Shown here piece by piece: positions 37,745-48,999 of a stretch of DNA of 64,000 bases. Within the stretch, counting starts at the first letter, position 1. Every line of letters starts with the position of its first letter. Location: positions 600,501 through 664,500 of the forward strand of contig JAWNZC010000031.1 in NCBI GenBank assembly GCA_035771165.1, read 5' to 3'. The DNA comes from Paragorgia papillata. Its lineage: Eukaryota; Cnidaria; Anthozoa; Scleralcyonacea; Coralliidae. Under the pieces are notes generated by a model. It ran no database searches, was not told the DNA's origin, and worked only from the letters and a program-made list of their open reading frames with translations. The position numbers and the translations under genes are program-made.

Positions 37745-37955
37745 ATTGGCAAAGTGGCACAACGGCTTGCTAAAATAAATTATACATAGCAGTGGCACAA
37801 CAGCTTGCTAAAATAGATTAAATAGCAGTGCAGGCACAACGGCTTGCTAAAATAGATTAAATAGCAGTTGTACAACGGCTTGTTAAAATGGATATAGCAG
37901 TGGCACAACGGCTTGTTAAAATAAATTATATAGCAGTAGCACAACGGCTTTTTAA
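37745..37955. repeat. Tandem repeat, six units of about 36 bp
   Basis: Units follow GGCACAACGGCTTGCTAAAA then a TAGATTAAATAGCAGT-like tail, with small length changes. The array is cut at 37955 by two nested elements; a degenerate unit resumes at about 39009 (AATAGATTATAGCGGTAGC), which confirms that it was once continuous. Confidence 0.8.
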
Positions 37956-38389
37956 AGGCCTGGCCAAACGCTTTCAACATTTCATTCAACATCGTTCAAC
38001 ATTGTTGAATTCAACATGTTGAAAGCGTTTGGCCACCCCTGTTGAATGATGTTGAACGTTGTTGAATGGTGTTGAATGATGTTGAACGAAATTTCAACAT
38101 GTTCAAATTTTCGTTCAACACGCGGTCAACATTTCTATTGTTCTCAAAGTGTTGAAAGGTGTTGAACGCATTTGGCCACATTTCCTTCAACTTTGTTGAA
38201 CAGAGACATGCGCCATGCGGGATATTGTTGATTCCAGCTTTTGTGGTAGCCCGCGTTCAATTAATTTTCATTCATGAATGTTGAACGATGTTGAATTCAT
38301 TTGGCCACTCGTGCTTTCAACATTATTCAACATCGTTCAACAATGTTGAATGATGTTGAATACGATGTTGAAAGCGTTTGGCCAGGCCA
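37956..38389. mobile_element. TAA-flanked MITE rich in GTTGAA hairpins
   Basis: TIR GGCCTGGCCAAACGCTTTC is inverted at the right end (GAAAGCGTTTGGCCAGGCC). TAA lies at 37953-37955 and 38390-38392. The interior is filled with TTCAACAT/ATGTTGAA in both orientations, so a single strand could fold into many alternative hairpins. No coding capacity. Confidence 0.8.
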
Positions 38390-38392
38390 TAA

Positions 38393-39007
38393 GACTGCGT
38401 TCAAGCTAGTCCGGTATAGACAATAAACGGTAAAATGTGGTTACGTTCACACGAGTCCTTCATATTTTAACGACGCTTTGAAGGTGTTCATAAATAGTCA
38501 TATCTCGTCAAAATTAATGCAAACGAGGAGCAAATCAAAGAATATTATCCCTCCAAAGTGTATAAGGCATTCTAAGTTTACAATTTTAGTCTTTCTGTTA
38601 GGAACTCTTCTTATTGACTTAATCTTCCCCTATTTCACTGGCTAGTCATTGTTGTAATAATGTTATAATTGTTCAAACAGCAGCACAAGTTCTTAGCAGA
38701 AGCTTTCCGAAGTCGAGAAGACAAATAAACTTTTCCATTGTTGACAAATACGCCAACCGTTTGGTTAGGAGCGGAAAATTGAGAAACTGGGTACTAAAGC
38801 GGAGCGAAAAAAGTGCCGCATCTTATGTTTACACGACACCACCAACGGTTCCGTTTTCATCTCGCTCCGTCTATAAATCGTTTTCAAAAAGCTCCGGTTA
38901 GAGCACCGTTTTCACACAATTTCGATCCGGTGCCGTGTGAACGCAACGGCGTTTTGTGACTTTTTTGCGCCGTTTTCAACTCGCTCCGGACTTGTGTGAA
39001 CGTGGTC
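38393..39007. mobile_element. TAA-flanked Harbinger-type MITE
   Basis: Left end GACTGCGTTCAAGCTAGTCCGG pairs with the inverted right end (CCGGACTTGTGTGAACGTGGTC) at about 16 of 22 positions. TAA flanks both sides (38390-38392, 39008-39010), and the left one is shared with the previous MITE, so the two inserted at the same TAA. No coding sequence. Confidence 0.72.
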
Positions 39008-39010
39008 TAA

Positions 39011-39643
39011 AATAGATTATAGCGGTAGCAAAATGTTGTCAAAATCATAAAATTAAAATAATTGCCGTGGCACAAACCACGGTATTAATAGAAAGAAATC
39101 GTTGACTTACTTGACTACTTGAACTTTCGTTCATTTTTCGTAATTTCTTACTGGGTACACACAACAAGTCGTTCACTAACTTGAAGCATCCAATGACTAA
39201 AAAGCTGCATGGGCAAAAAATAGAAACTTCGGCGAACTGTTAAGTTCTTCGGTTCTCGCGTGTTCGCAGACGCTTGGCGAACTTTTGTCTACATTTCGTA
39301 AGTTCTTCGGTTCTGACGTAATTGTAGAGAAACCCTCAATCAACCGGAGAATCAATAACAGCTGATAGCATAGTGCCGAGAGACCTTGAAGGTCAGTAGA
39401 AACAAAAATGTTGTATTTAATTTATTTTTTTGCTGTAAATGCATTATTATATAATATAAATTCGGAATACAATTTGACTTGCTTAATTTCCTTATTTCAA
39501 TTTTAGTAATAAGAGGTTTTACCGGTTTGCAAAGATCACTCAGGAACCAATCAGATTGCAAAAAAATCGCCTTAGATATTGCATTATCGTATTTGCAGTA
39601 ATTTCGTACCTGAATTTAGCTAAACAATTTGCAATTGATTTAC
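39011..39643. other. Intron or intergenic DNA
   Basis: Downstream of the SRCR exon on the minus strand. That exon ends in a phase-1 donor, so another exon is expected to the left, but I cannot find one here. The repeat tail described for 37745 occupies the first bases. Confidence 0.45.
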
Positions 39644-42367
39644 CTGATCTATTATTACATAGGACACCGGCATCTTCTGAGTGGTCACAATAGTCTGTTC
39701 CCCATCGATCATGACGACAGTTTGCCAAGTGCTGCTCATTTCCTGAACAATCAACATTATCTAGCCATATTTGTCCCCTACCATCGGTTACATCAGGACC
39801 TTGAAGAGCTGCACTAGCTCCTGGAAAGCCAAGTTGTCGACAAACCACTTGAGCATCGCTAAAGTCCCAGTTATAATCACAAACCGTTCCCCATCTTCCT
39901 TGGTAAAATATTTCAACACGACCAGTTCCAGATGTGTTAAATGGTCCTTGTAAGCGGATTGGAATACCTATGGAAAATAGCGAAAAATTTAAAATGTTCT
40001 ATTCTTATAATGCAATATTTAAAAAAACCCAATTTATTTAAGAAAGCTAGTGCAATTTTATTAATTCATAAGTTTTGATTAGGTTTGGTTCTACCGAAAA
40101 ACATGAGCTCCCTTTATTAAAATAAGTTTGTTAAACAATAAATGACAGAAATTTGTTACTCCATTATTGGCTCATTATGATAGCTGACATCATCCTGGAT
40201 ATTATAAGCTGATAACTTTTATTTTTATGTTAAAATTATCTTGTGTTGTTTTAAAACAGCAAAAAAATTAATTATAATACCATGTACTGCCATCAAAACA
40301 GATTGGATATTGGTCCAATCCTGTAAGTAGGGTTTATTTTGGAGGAGAGAAATATGGGTCGTTTAAACCCTGTGTTTTTGTTCTGACAAAGCACATTTTT
40401 TTTAAAATGTGTGTTCTTGTGTTACTGAATTAGTATGGGAGATTGGGAAGGTTTTTTTAGTTGAGCTTAGTATCTTGATAAAATAAAAAAATGGAGAGGG
40501 GAAGGGGAATTTTTTTATACAAGCTGAACTGCAGAGCAAGGGGTTGTTGGTTCCAGTTACAGGGGCGAATTTAATATACGTCAAACACCAAACACGTCAA
40601 GCGACTAAGGTAAAAAATCTGAGATGCGAAAATTTATGGTTTCTTCTGATTTTCCAATTTTTAACATATTTGGCAAGATGCAGTTTATTCTTTGCCGGAG
40701 AATAATTTCATAATTTCTAGAGCCCTAGTCAGACGCCGCGCAAGTTATTCTGTGGCGACCTGTGGCCGCTATCGCCGCGTAGCCTGCAAAGCAAGCTTAG
40801 CTTGGTACTAGAACCGTAAAAGAGGTAACTATGGCGGGAACTGGTCACCGACCGGGACGTTTATCCACGTCAAAATGGCCGAAATACTTCGGAAACATGA
40901 GCGCTGATTGGTCGAAGCCAATGGAATTACGTCGGAAGTAAATGCAATTACGTCGCAAGTATTTTTTTTTAACGCAGGCTAGATTTTATTGGCTAGAAAC
41001 TAAATCTTGGCCGCAATCCGCCGCATGAAGTTGCATCTTGCAGCATCTTGCAGCATGAACAGAGGTCGATTACACGCGGGCTTTGAGTGAGGATTGACTG
41101 TTTTGTCATGGCTTCGACAAACGTCTTAGAACGTGTGCAGAGCGCTCTGAAGAGTAATAACGATGAGTTACTGCGACAAATCTATTGCGATTTGTCTTCA
41201 AAAATCCAAGCTTGTGCTATCCTCTCGGATCGGGAGCTTCATGCGAAGTTTAGTGTAAAATCCTTACACAGGGATTTCGATGCGGAGGCATATTTGCCGA
41301 AGTATGCCAAGGATGGAAAGAAGACCTGTATTGCTCTTAGGTGAGTCTGTAGATAATCTGTCATTCTATTTGTATTGCTCATAACGAATGAAGCAATGCC
41401 CCTTATTACACACCCGAAGACTCGCAATAGAGGAGCGCGATTTTGGCTTATACGGCTACAACCGAAACATACATCGACAACGAGTCCCTTTTATATACCA
41501 ATTCCAAGATGCTGCGACGCGTTGGACTCAAAAACACAAACAACAAATTTGGTAAGCACTCACTTTATCTCTCCTTTATTATACCGTAGAACTAGGTTCG
41601 CTTTGGTTGTTTAGATGTTCTTCAATAAATACTGCATTTGATCCATATTCTGATGTTGACGTTGGCCATGTGTCTTTAGCGTTCGACGACAACGATCTCG
41701 AATTGTCAATATTCACAGTTTTGCAAGGGACTTTTAAGCTTATGCTTTTGGTAGCTTTCTCACCAGATGTTGAAACTGAACGAATGCGGACCTTACATGC
41801 TTTAAAACGTTTAGCTGGATGCTAAATTCCTGGACGAACTCTTGACGCCATGTTGAAAGATAAATCAACATAACACACACAAAAAAAGGCTCGTACCTAT
41901 TTGGTTTTGACCCAGCCTGCTTGGGGCGGGCCAGGTTGCACAGGCTGCATCCTGAGCACGCTTCGAAGCGTAGTTCTAAATTTTAGAACTCATGCTTTAA
42001 GCATTTTAGAATAAGTGAAACTCGTGCATTAGACGTGGATGTGGATATGGCTGAATAACGGAGAACGGGAAGGGGATATAAGGAAGCACAGGCTAGGCAC
42101 AGTTAGTAAAGCTGAATGTTGACGTGAACGTAGTCTTAGACGTTATTGTAAACGAGGAGTTAGATGGTCGTGTGGTCCTTGAACGTGTGGTCCTAGACGT
42201 GTCGTCCTGGACGTGTGAACATGGACATAGACATGAACGCGGTCGCGAACCGGTACCTGGACGTGAATTTGAACCCCGGTTGTAAATATACAACTTAACC
42301 TACCTTGAGCAATAGGATACTGCATGGAGACGCTGCAAATCAGCAACGCCAAAAATTTCCATTTCAT
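39644..42367 (-). CDS. Secreted SRCR-domain protein, first two exons
   Basis: Exon 1 (42367-42304) encodes a signal peptide starting MKWKFLALLICSV and ending in IAQ, with a phase-1 donor (CAAG/GTAGG). Exon 2 (39967-39644, 324 bp) has a phase-1 acceptor and donor, the usual layout for a shuffled SRCR module. It reads from IPIRLQGP through GRVEIFYQGRWGTVCD, DAQVVCRQLGFPGA, IWLDNVDCSG, HLANCRHDRWG to HSEDAGVLC. Six cysteines are present, which fits group A. SRCR domains act in extracellular ligand binding and innate recognition. The gene should continue past 39644, but no further exon is seen before the repeats at 39010, so it is incomplete or disrupted. An upstream in-frame ATG at 42412 is possible, but 42367 starts the hydrophobic segment cleanly. 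Confidence 0.8.
41108..41551 (+). CDS. Unidentified spliced gene in the SRCR intron
   Basis: Exon 1 (41108-41340) begins MASTNVLERVQSALKS and is followed by GTGAGT. Exon 2 (41420-41551) joins in phase and reads LAIEERDFGLYGYNRNIHRQ to TQKHKQQI, followed by GTAAGC. About 120 residues result, soluble and charged, with no membrane segment. I do not recognise the family. A possible third exon (after TTGTTTAG at 41613) carries DVDVGHVSLAFDDNDLEL, but the junction would create TGA, so either the protein ends there or the exon is not joined. It lies antisense within the intron of the SRCR gene and could be a mobile-element gene or a host gene. Confidence 0.4.
42030..42260. repeat. Degenerate GACGTG-type tandem repeat
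   Basis: Loose repeats of the form GTGGTCCTNGACGTG run through this stretch just downstream of SRCR exon 1 (in its intron). Units vary from 12 to 21 bp. Confidence 0.5.
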
Positions 42368-42694
42368 GCTTGAGTCTTTGTAGAAATCCACAAACAACAA
42401 TGAATCTGCCAAGTCAGTTCAGAACTTCTTTCGTGCCTATCTTGTACCTTAGAAAGATTTGGCATTAATGTTAAATTTGTATAATAAGTATAGGTAATCA
42501 TATGATAGCGAGTAGAATTAAGGATTTACACTACAAGTGATATTAGCCGTCATGCGAGCGCAATTTGGCAGAATTTTCAAATACTCACGGCTTTAAAAAC
42601 ATCTTGTTTCATTACTTGACACGAAACATTTTCACTCTGGGTGTTCTCCGTACTCATTTCAAAATATTTACATGGAATTTTTAGTTCATACAAT

Positions 42695-42807
42695 GTTAAT
42701 TTCAAGTAGTAAATTTAACTACAAAAGTAGTTATCCTGAACCTAATTTAACTACTTTTTATGTTCCGAATAACTATTTTGTAGTTATAATAACTACTAGA
42801 AATTAAC
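42695..42807. repeat. 113-bp fold-back repeat
   Basis: GTTAATTTCAAGTAGT at the left is mirrored by ACTACTAGAAATTAAC at the right, with one mismatch. Inner TTTAACTAC/GTAGTTA motifs extend the potential stem. Probably a miniature element. Confidence 0.65.
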
Positions 42808-42911
42808 AGTGTAGTGTTCCACAAGTCGTTGGAAATGTGAAAACTCTCCATTGCAGAATTGGCCGTCATTTTGAATTTTATTGTCAACATCGTTCCCAGG
42901 TCCTTGGGAGC

Positions 42912-42965
42912 AGTACAATTAATAAAATAATTGTACTGCAGTACAATTAATAAAATAATTGTACT
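42912..42965. repeat. Tandem 26-bp palindromic unit, two copies
   Basis: AGTACAATTA and TAATTGTACT are the ends of each 26-bp unit; two exact copies are separated by GC. Confidence 0.85.
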
Positions 42966-43214
42966 CCTCTCAACCAATCAAAATGTAGTAATTTTGTCAT
43001 GCATATAATAAATATAATAAATACTGTGAGGATACTCGAACCGGTACCACGTAGGAAGGTCGACCAATCAAAGCGCGCCAATAGAATAAAGAAACACAAC
43101 GAAGTTATAGTCGAAATTACACAGTATTTCTCTTGTTTCAGCACCCAGATGATTCAGGCGATTACCCTATTCCGACTGTTTTATTGAGTTTTCTTTTAAA
43201 TTTTACTTGCGTAA

Positions 43215-43775
43215 AGCCTGGTTTCCATTTGGTCGCCACGCGGATTGGTCACAAGCGGCATAATGAAGTACAAACAAGTAGGCTTGCTCTACGTCTGCCT
43301 CTGGATTGATTCGAGTCTGGGGCTTACAGACGCGGGTTTGTTTCGATATGGGTTTGTTTCAAGATGGGTTTGTTTCCGTATGGTTTGTTTCAAGACAGGT
43401 TTGTTCATGCAGTTTCAGACGGATTTGTTTCAAGACGGGTTTTTCCCGTAAAAATCTATCTTGCCGACAAACACATCTCGAAACAAACCCGTCTCATCGG
43501 AGCCATCTAGAAACAAAGCCGTCTCGAAATAAATCCGTCTTGTAAAAACCACGGGTAAAAACCCGTCTTGAAACAATCAAGAGGCAGACGCGGTAAAAAT
43601 CAATACTGATTTCACGTTCGCCGAGATTGCGAGATCGAGATAGAACCATGCATTAAAGCAAATTTCTACAACCCTGCCGCTATAAACTGCCTTCCGCGGT
43701 CGCGGACTGTCGCAAACAAATTTCCGTAATATTTATAGTTTCCATTTGGTCGACCATTGCGACCAAATGGAAACC
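43215..43775. mobile_element. Fold-back element with Harbinger-like left end
   Basis: TAA followed by AGCCTGGTTTCCATTTGGTCGC marks the left end; the inverse GCGACCAAATGGAAACC ends at 43775 without the expected CAGGCT-TAA, so the right tip is lost or altered. 43738-43774 is a perfect hairpin with 15-nt arms (GTTTCCATTTGGTCG, 7-nt loop). Between, 43292-43590 is a long inverted repeat: repeated GGGTTTGTTTC motifs on the left face GAAACAAACCCGTC on the right, bounded by CGTCTGCCTCT and its inverse. Confidence 0.65.
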
Positions 43776-43914
43776 AAAAAAAAACAAACATGGTTCATGG
43801 CACTCATCTGCGTCACACCCTGAATTATTTTCAACAAACATGACGTTCAGCAATGACTTCATCTGCCAAGATAACAATCGGTTATTGAAGCATTGTTCAG
43901 TCATCAAAATTCTA

Positions 43915-44253
43915 ACAAGTTGTATGATTCTTACGAGGTTAGAACTCTAATAAGACTATTACAACTAATAGACAATAAAAACAAGTGGAAGTCATTTTCA
44001 AAAATATAATATCAAACATAACGGAAACAGAAGCCATTTACTTCACATTAAATTGGTATATATTTATACATGGGGTGAGCTATTTATGCTCCTTATAAAG
44101 TTGTGCGATTCTAAGGAAATTAGAACCCCAATACTGTTACAACTAATAAACAATAAAAACAAGTGGGAGTAATTTTCAAAACTATTATATCAAACATTAA
44201 CTGAAAGGCGGAAGCTTTACTTCACTTGCAGTGAGCTATTTATCCTCTTTAAA
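43915..44253. repeat. Direct duplication of about 170 bp
   Basis: AGTTGTATGATTCTTACGAGG... to GAGCTATTTATGCTCC (43919-44091) is repeated with substitutions at 44101-44253. Both share ACTAATA(G/A)ACAATAAAAACA. It lies in what would be the 3' untranslated part of the minus-strand gene ending at 44396. Confidence 0.7.
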
Positions 44254-44814
44254 CTTTACTAGCCTGGGTATTTACATGCGGCGCAGGCTCTATATACTTT
44301 ACATGTCTGATTACTAAACTGAATCGCACTGCAAAAAAAGCTACTTGTAAAATATCTTGTACGAATTTTTATACACTTCAATACTGATCCATGTTTTAGA
44401 TGTCGATATGAGATTTCTTGAAACGTTCAATGATGAATGCGGGTAGCTCCCAATCTCTCGATTCACCAAGTTGAATTTTGTTTCCTAACGCTTTCTTCAA
44501 AATCAGAAGGTCTTTGTCCAACGCAGACCTGTTTATATATTTCACGGCGTTTTGCATATCACGTGGTCTTATCACAGAGAAAAAGCTAGTGGACGCTCTT
44601 TCACGTACATGCAAACTTGAAAGCTTCCAAATCACTTTGTGCTTTTATTTTCCTTTTTTCCATTTGTTTAATGAGATTTTTGAGTTCGAGTAGTTCCCTC
44701 TTTATTTCAGGATGCTTGGAAGATAGTTTACATCCATCAAATCCTAAGCACGGCTCGCTTGAGCATTTAGCTTTGGTACACTGTAAAAACTGACTGGTTG
44801 AAATAACTCATTTT

Positions 44815-45092
44815 TTTGGTTGCGACCAATGTGGAATGGTTAGTACAACCAATTATTAATTGGTTCCAACCATTAAAAATGGTTATTTTAACCAAATAAA
44901 ATTGGTTACAACCTTTACAAATGGTTATTTTAACCAAATAAAATTGGTTACAACCTTTACAAATGGTTATTTTAACCAATTGTAAATTGGTTGAAATCGA
45001 GTTATTAAAACTACTTTGTCAACATAACCATTCTAAATTGGTAGCGACCAATATGGAATGGTTATTTCAACCAATTAATAATTGGTTGACTA
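44815..45092. repeat. Left outer subterminal array (TTGGTT/AACCAA)
   Basis: Units such as AATGGTTATTTTAACCAA and TTGGTTACAACC repeat at about 20-40 bp; one 59-bp block is tandemly duplicated (44880-44997). Each unit is a near-palindrome. Confidence 0.8.
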
Positions 45093-45093
45093 A

Positions 45094-45185
45094 CACATCT
45101 TATAAAAAAACACACCTTTCAAAAAAAACACCGTTCACACTAACACACCTTCTTAAGAATAAGACGAAAAACATAGCACATCTTT
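45094..45185. repeat. Left inner subterminal array (ACACACC)
   Basis: Repeated AACACACCTT-type motifs, mirrored by GGTGTGTT motifs at 49436-49665. Confidence 0.6.
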
Positions 45186-45708
45186 TGAAATAATTCACTG
45201 TTCAAATAGAATACTTTCGGTAGTAATAACAAACGCTTTGGTAGTAATAATAAAACGCATCTTTTAAATATAATACAACATTTGTTCTATACCTAAATGT
45301 GCATGAAGTAATTCCGAATCAATATGTGTGTAATTTCGAAACAGAATATATAGCATATCAGAATTCAGAAAGAAAGGCTACAGGTAATAAAAATCCTGGC
45401 TAAATAGCGCCGTCACCAGTGCAGAGACCCCCTGGCTACATGCGCCTGGGTCCTGGGTACGACACTGGCTAGACGATACCGCGCATGCTCCGCGCAGCTA
45501 GCGAGCGCGCATTGACACTTGGGATAGCTTCATACCAACTGAAATTATCTGATCTGAGCGCGCCACGTTTGAAATGCATTTGTGATGGTGTTTTGAGATT
45601 CAAGCTACATAAACCCTTGGAAATAAGACTTTTTGTTTGCGAAGAGATCAGGAAGACAGTTTTCACCGAAATAACATGTTCTTCTACGGAAAGATTTAAC
45701 TAAAAGCC

Positions 45709-48700
45709 ATGGAAATCGAGTTGAACCAAGAAAGTCCTAGAAGCTTCTCTCGCACGAGGCTACGAACGAGCAAGGTAAAGAGATTCAGTAATCGTTTGTT
45801 TTATATTGTCCCACTTTAATATTGTAATGTGAAATTTTCTCTGGCTCTCGTTGTCAATTTTCCTGTTTGATTGTCCAATACATACCATTTTATACTGATC
45901 GAAGTTAGTGTAGTTGAAGTCAATGTTTATTATTAAAGTGATCATCTTTTGTCGTCAACAATATTTGGCTTAATCTCTTCTTGTCTTCTCAATTTTACAG
46001 TAATAGTCAATTGTAGTTCCTAACAAACTCTCAAGTCATTCTTTCTTTTTTTACCACTCTTTAGCCACCGTTGCTTTCACGATAAGGATTTATCTTATGT
46101 AAAACTAAAGTATTCAGATTTTGAGGTAAAAGTTATTTGTGATTATGAAATATTAAATTGTTGGTATTAAACAGACTAACAGTAACTTAACTTAACTTAT
46201 GTTTTGTGTGCGTTTGTTTGTTTGTTTGTTTGTTTGTTTGCTTATTCATTAATATATTATTTTCTCTTATTTTCTAGTCCATAGGGAAGAGTTACCATGT
46301 TCAGTTGTGTTCAACCATTCCACTTGCTGTCTATATTGGTAAGTAAAATCCTTAAATAATACTCGTAGTTTATTTATTGATATAATGATCTATTCCAATA
46401 GGCATGTTTATATCTCAAAATACTATTAGCAGGTTATATATTGGTCTAATAATAAAGTTTAATATTGGTCTATATACTGTATATCAGTATCATGGATATG
46501 CGAAGAACACATATCACACATCTGGATATTTTAGAAAGTTGACTGGTTTGATAAAATATATCTATTCCAATAGGCATGTTTATATCTATATTATATTATA
46601 ATGATCTATTCCATATTATATTGGTCTATTCCATATTATATTGGTCTAATAATAAAGTTTAATATTGGTCTATGTATATATATATATGTTATTTACCGGC
46701 TGGGAGGTCCGTATAGAAGAATATTTGCCCGAGGTCTTAAAAAAGGCCCGAGGCCGCAGGCCGAGGGACATTTTTGAGACCGAGGGCAAATATTTTTCTA
46801 TACGGACCGACGAAAACGGTAAATAACATATTTATTTTTTTGTTACATAATTAGATAAATTAACATAATTGAATTAAGTTGCGTAATCGAGATGACATTC
46901 ACGTGATACTCAAAAGTCCAAAGTTTATCGTTCGACAGTCGTAAACAACTGCCGACATGTAGTCTGACAAGGAAGCTTGGATCCTTTTTTGTGATAAAAA
47001 AACATTCAAAACTTGAAGATCTAGTTACGCAGGGAAGTCAAAATGCATTCAGTGTTTTTAAAGTTTAATTGATAAAGATTCTTCGTCGTTCTTCTTCGTC
47101 GCTTGCTCGTTTTTGGCTGTTCGCTTGGAAAGTCGCTTTCAATATTTGGCTGACTGTATGAAAATTGAAAGTGTGTTCTTCGAGTTTGAAGACGAAAATG
47201 CTTGTAGTAAGCCATTTGTAATTTCAAGTTTCAAGGACATATGACACGATGAGGTTGGCATGTGGAAAATATTTGACTAAAAGGTAATGAATTGTCGCGG
47301 TTTTGTTGAGTTTTATAGCGGTTGAATAAGAGAAGAAAGACAGTTTAGTGTCAAAAGGTTTCAGCTTTTCTATCTTCTCGTGGTATGACTTTATATATAT
47401 ACTTCTATATAGTTTCATTTAGTGATTCAAAATACTGTGTTCACAAGTTTATGTATGTTTTTCCTACCGTTTTAAACTGTTTTGTTTATAAATATCGCTC
47501 GTAAATTTTGCTTTGTCACAGTTTTCCCAGCGTTTCTTTTAAAGCTGTTTACACATGAACTTGTCAAAACCATTTGGATAATCAAAATCATATGCATCCC
47601 CGTAGTCTCTGTTCAATATATTTTTTCTGTGGCAAGCGAAATAGTTATGAAAATCGATCAATTTTAATGACAGAATGTAAAAAAATAACTTTTTGGACCG
47701 CGGTACAAGATATCGTGAAATACCGTTTTCCCAGCGTTTCTTTTAAAATTCGCTGTTTACACATGAACTTGTCAAAACCATTTGGATAATAAAACTCATT
47801 TGCATCTCCATAGCTCTCTGTTGAATATATTTTTTCTGTGGCAAGCGAAATAGTTATGAAAATCGATCAGTTTTAATTATGACAGAATGTAAAAAAATAA
47901 CTTTTTGGACCGCGGTCCAAGATATCGTAAAAAACTGCCCGCTCACGTAGCCAATCAAATTGCAGGAAAGCCTAGGATTCGGCCCGCTCACGACTAATAA
48001 AAAAATAAATATATATATCAGTATCATGGATATGCTAAGAACACATATCAGTGATATCACACATCTGGATATTTTAGAAAGTTGACCGGTTTAATAAAAT
48101 ATAAGACTCAAACTGGTATAATGTCATACTAATAATATTGGTATAATTTTAGTGATATATAGATACTGCATATTCCTTATACATTACTGAACATCCCTAT
48201 ATTCTAATTGTGTTCAAAAATACAAGAATTCTGCTAGGAAAGTAGAATTTTCTGTCCAAATTGTTTGTTCGGTAACTGCAATCTTGTAGTTAGGAATTAT
48301 GTATGAGCATGTGACCTTTGGAGGGAATCTTACTCTTGACCCTTGGAAGCTAGTCAGCTAGTAGGTCATTATCACATCTGAGAGCCCATCTGTGATACAG
48401 TGTATGATGGAAGATAGTCCCTAAATATACTTTCTAATTATAAAGTTTAATATTGACATTAATTCACACTCCAGCAGATGATTTTACTCTCTAAGGGGTG
48501 GTAGCAACGGTATTGGGTCAAGTGAATTACTTAATTATTCCTGCCTGAGCCAGCCAAAAGTGTCTCTTTTATTGTTTTACTAAGTTTATCAGCAGCTGAT
48601 GATTCCTATTGTAGGCATCAATGGGTTAAATGGAATGAATATTTAAACAAACAAACAAACAAACAAACAAACAAACAAACAAACAAACAAACAAACAAAC

Positions 48701-48999
48701 AAACAAACAAACAAACAAACAAACAAACAAACAAACAAACAAACAAACAAACAAACAAACAAACAAACAAACAAACAAACAAACAAACAAACAAACAAAA
48801 ATTACAACTGAACAAAATCAAAATTTTAACTTATAAATTGAAATTTTTAGTTTAAATATTTGAGTATACTTAAATAATATTTAAATATTATTTAACAAAT
48901 TGTTGAACTAATTTAAATTCTCATTTTACAGGACTGGACCAGTACATGTTGAGTGATGCAAAAGCCGACTTCTCAATAAAAGAAATTAAGGATTGTTGA
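45709..48999 (+). CDS. Small three-exon gene inside the TA element, 64 residues
   Basis: Exon 1 45709-45774, exon 2 46278-46338, exon 3 48932-48999 (TGA). Start context GCCATGG is strong and an in-frame TAA lies 12 bases upstream. Donors are AAG/GTAAAG and TTG/GTAAGT; acceptors are TTTTCTAG and CATTTTACAG; both junctions join in phase (0, then 1). The product starts MEIELNQESPRSFSRTRL, continues SYHVQLCSTIPLAVYIG, and ends KADFSIKEIKDC. It is basic at the N-terminus, has no signal peptide or obvious membrane span, and matches no family I know. Total 195 coding bases including the stop. It lies wholly within the TIR element, so it may be an element-borne ORF, or a chance alignment of splice sites. 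Confidence 0.4.
46211..46243. repeat. (GTTT)n microsatellite
   Basis: About eight GTTT units in the first intron of the small gene. Confidence 0.85.
46473..46560. repeat. Direct repeat copy A flanking an insertion
   Basis: ATATCAGTATCATGGATATG and the following 70 bp recur at 48008-48100 with a 10-bp insertion (CAGTGATATC) in the second copy. The 46688-48000 region lies between the two. Confidence 0.75.
46688..46827. repeat. 140-bp palindromic repeat
   Basis: GTTATTTACCG with GGTCCGTATAGAA and ATATTTGCCCGAGG at the left is mirrored by GAGGGCAAATAT, TTCTATACGGACC and CGGTAAATAAC. The centre carries GGCCCGAGGCCGCAGGCCGAGG. Possibly the left end of a further insertion that runs to about 48000. 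Confidence 0.7.
47521..47935. repeat. Tandem duplication of about 205 bp
   Basis: GTTTTCCCAGCGTTTCTTTT... through TTTTTGGACCGCGGT (47521-47715) repeats at 47725-47925 with few changes. Short open frames on both strands are by-products of the duplication. Confidence 0.85.
48008..48100. repeat. Direct repeat copy B flanking an insertion
   Basis: Second copy of the 46473-46560 block, with GACCGGTTTAATAAAATAT at its end where copy A has GACTGGTTTGATAAAATAT. Confidence 0.75.
48645..48800. repeat. (AAAC)n microsatellite, about 39 units
   Basis: Uninterrupted AAAC units over 156 bp. A 'CLFV' repeat frame on the minus strand is an artefact. Confidence 0.97.

Noticed and set aside
37780..37992. Minus-strand protein with repeated Cys-Tyr-Leu-Ile-Tyr-Phe
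   Set aside because: Shadow of the 36-bp tandem repeat.
48618..48821. Minus-strand CLFV-repeat protein
   Set aside because: Translation of the (AAAC)n microsatellite.
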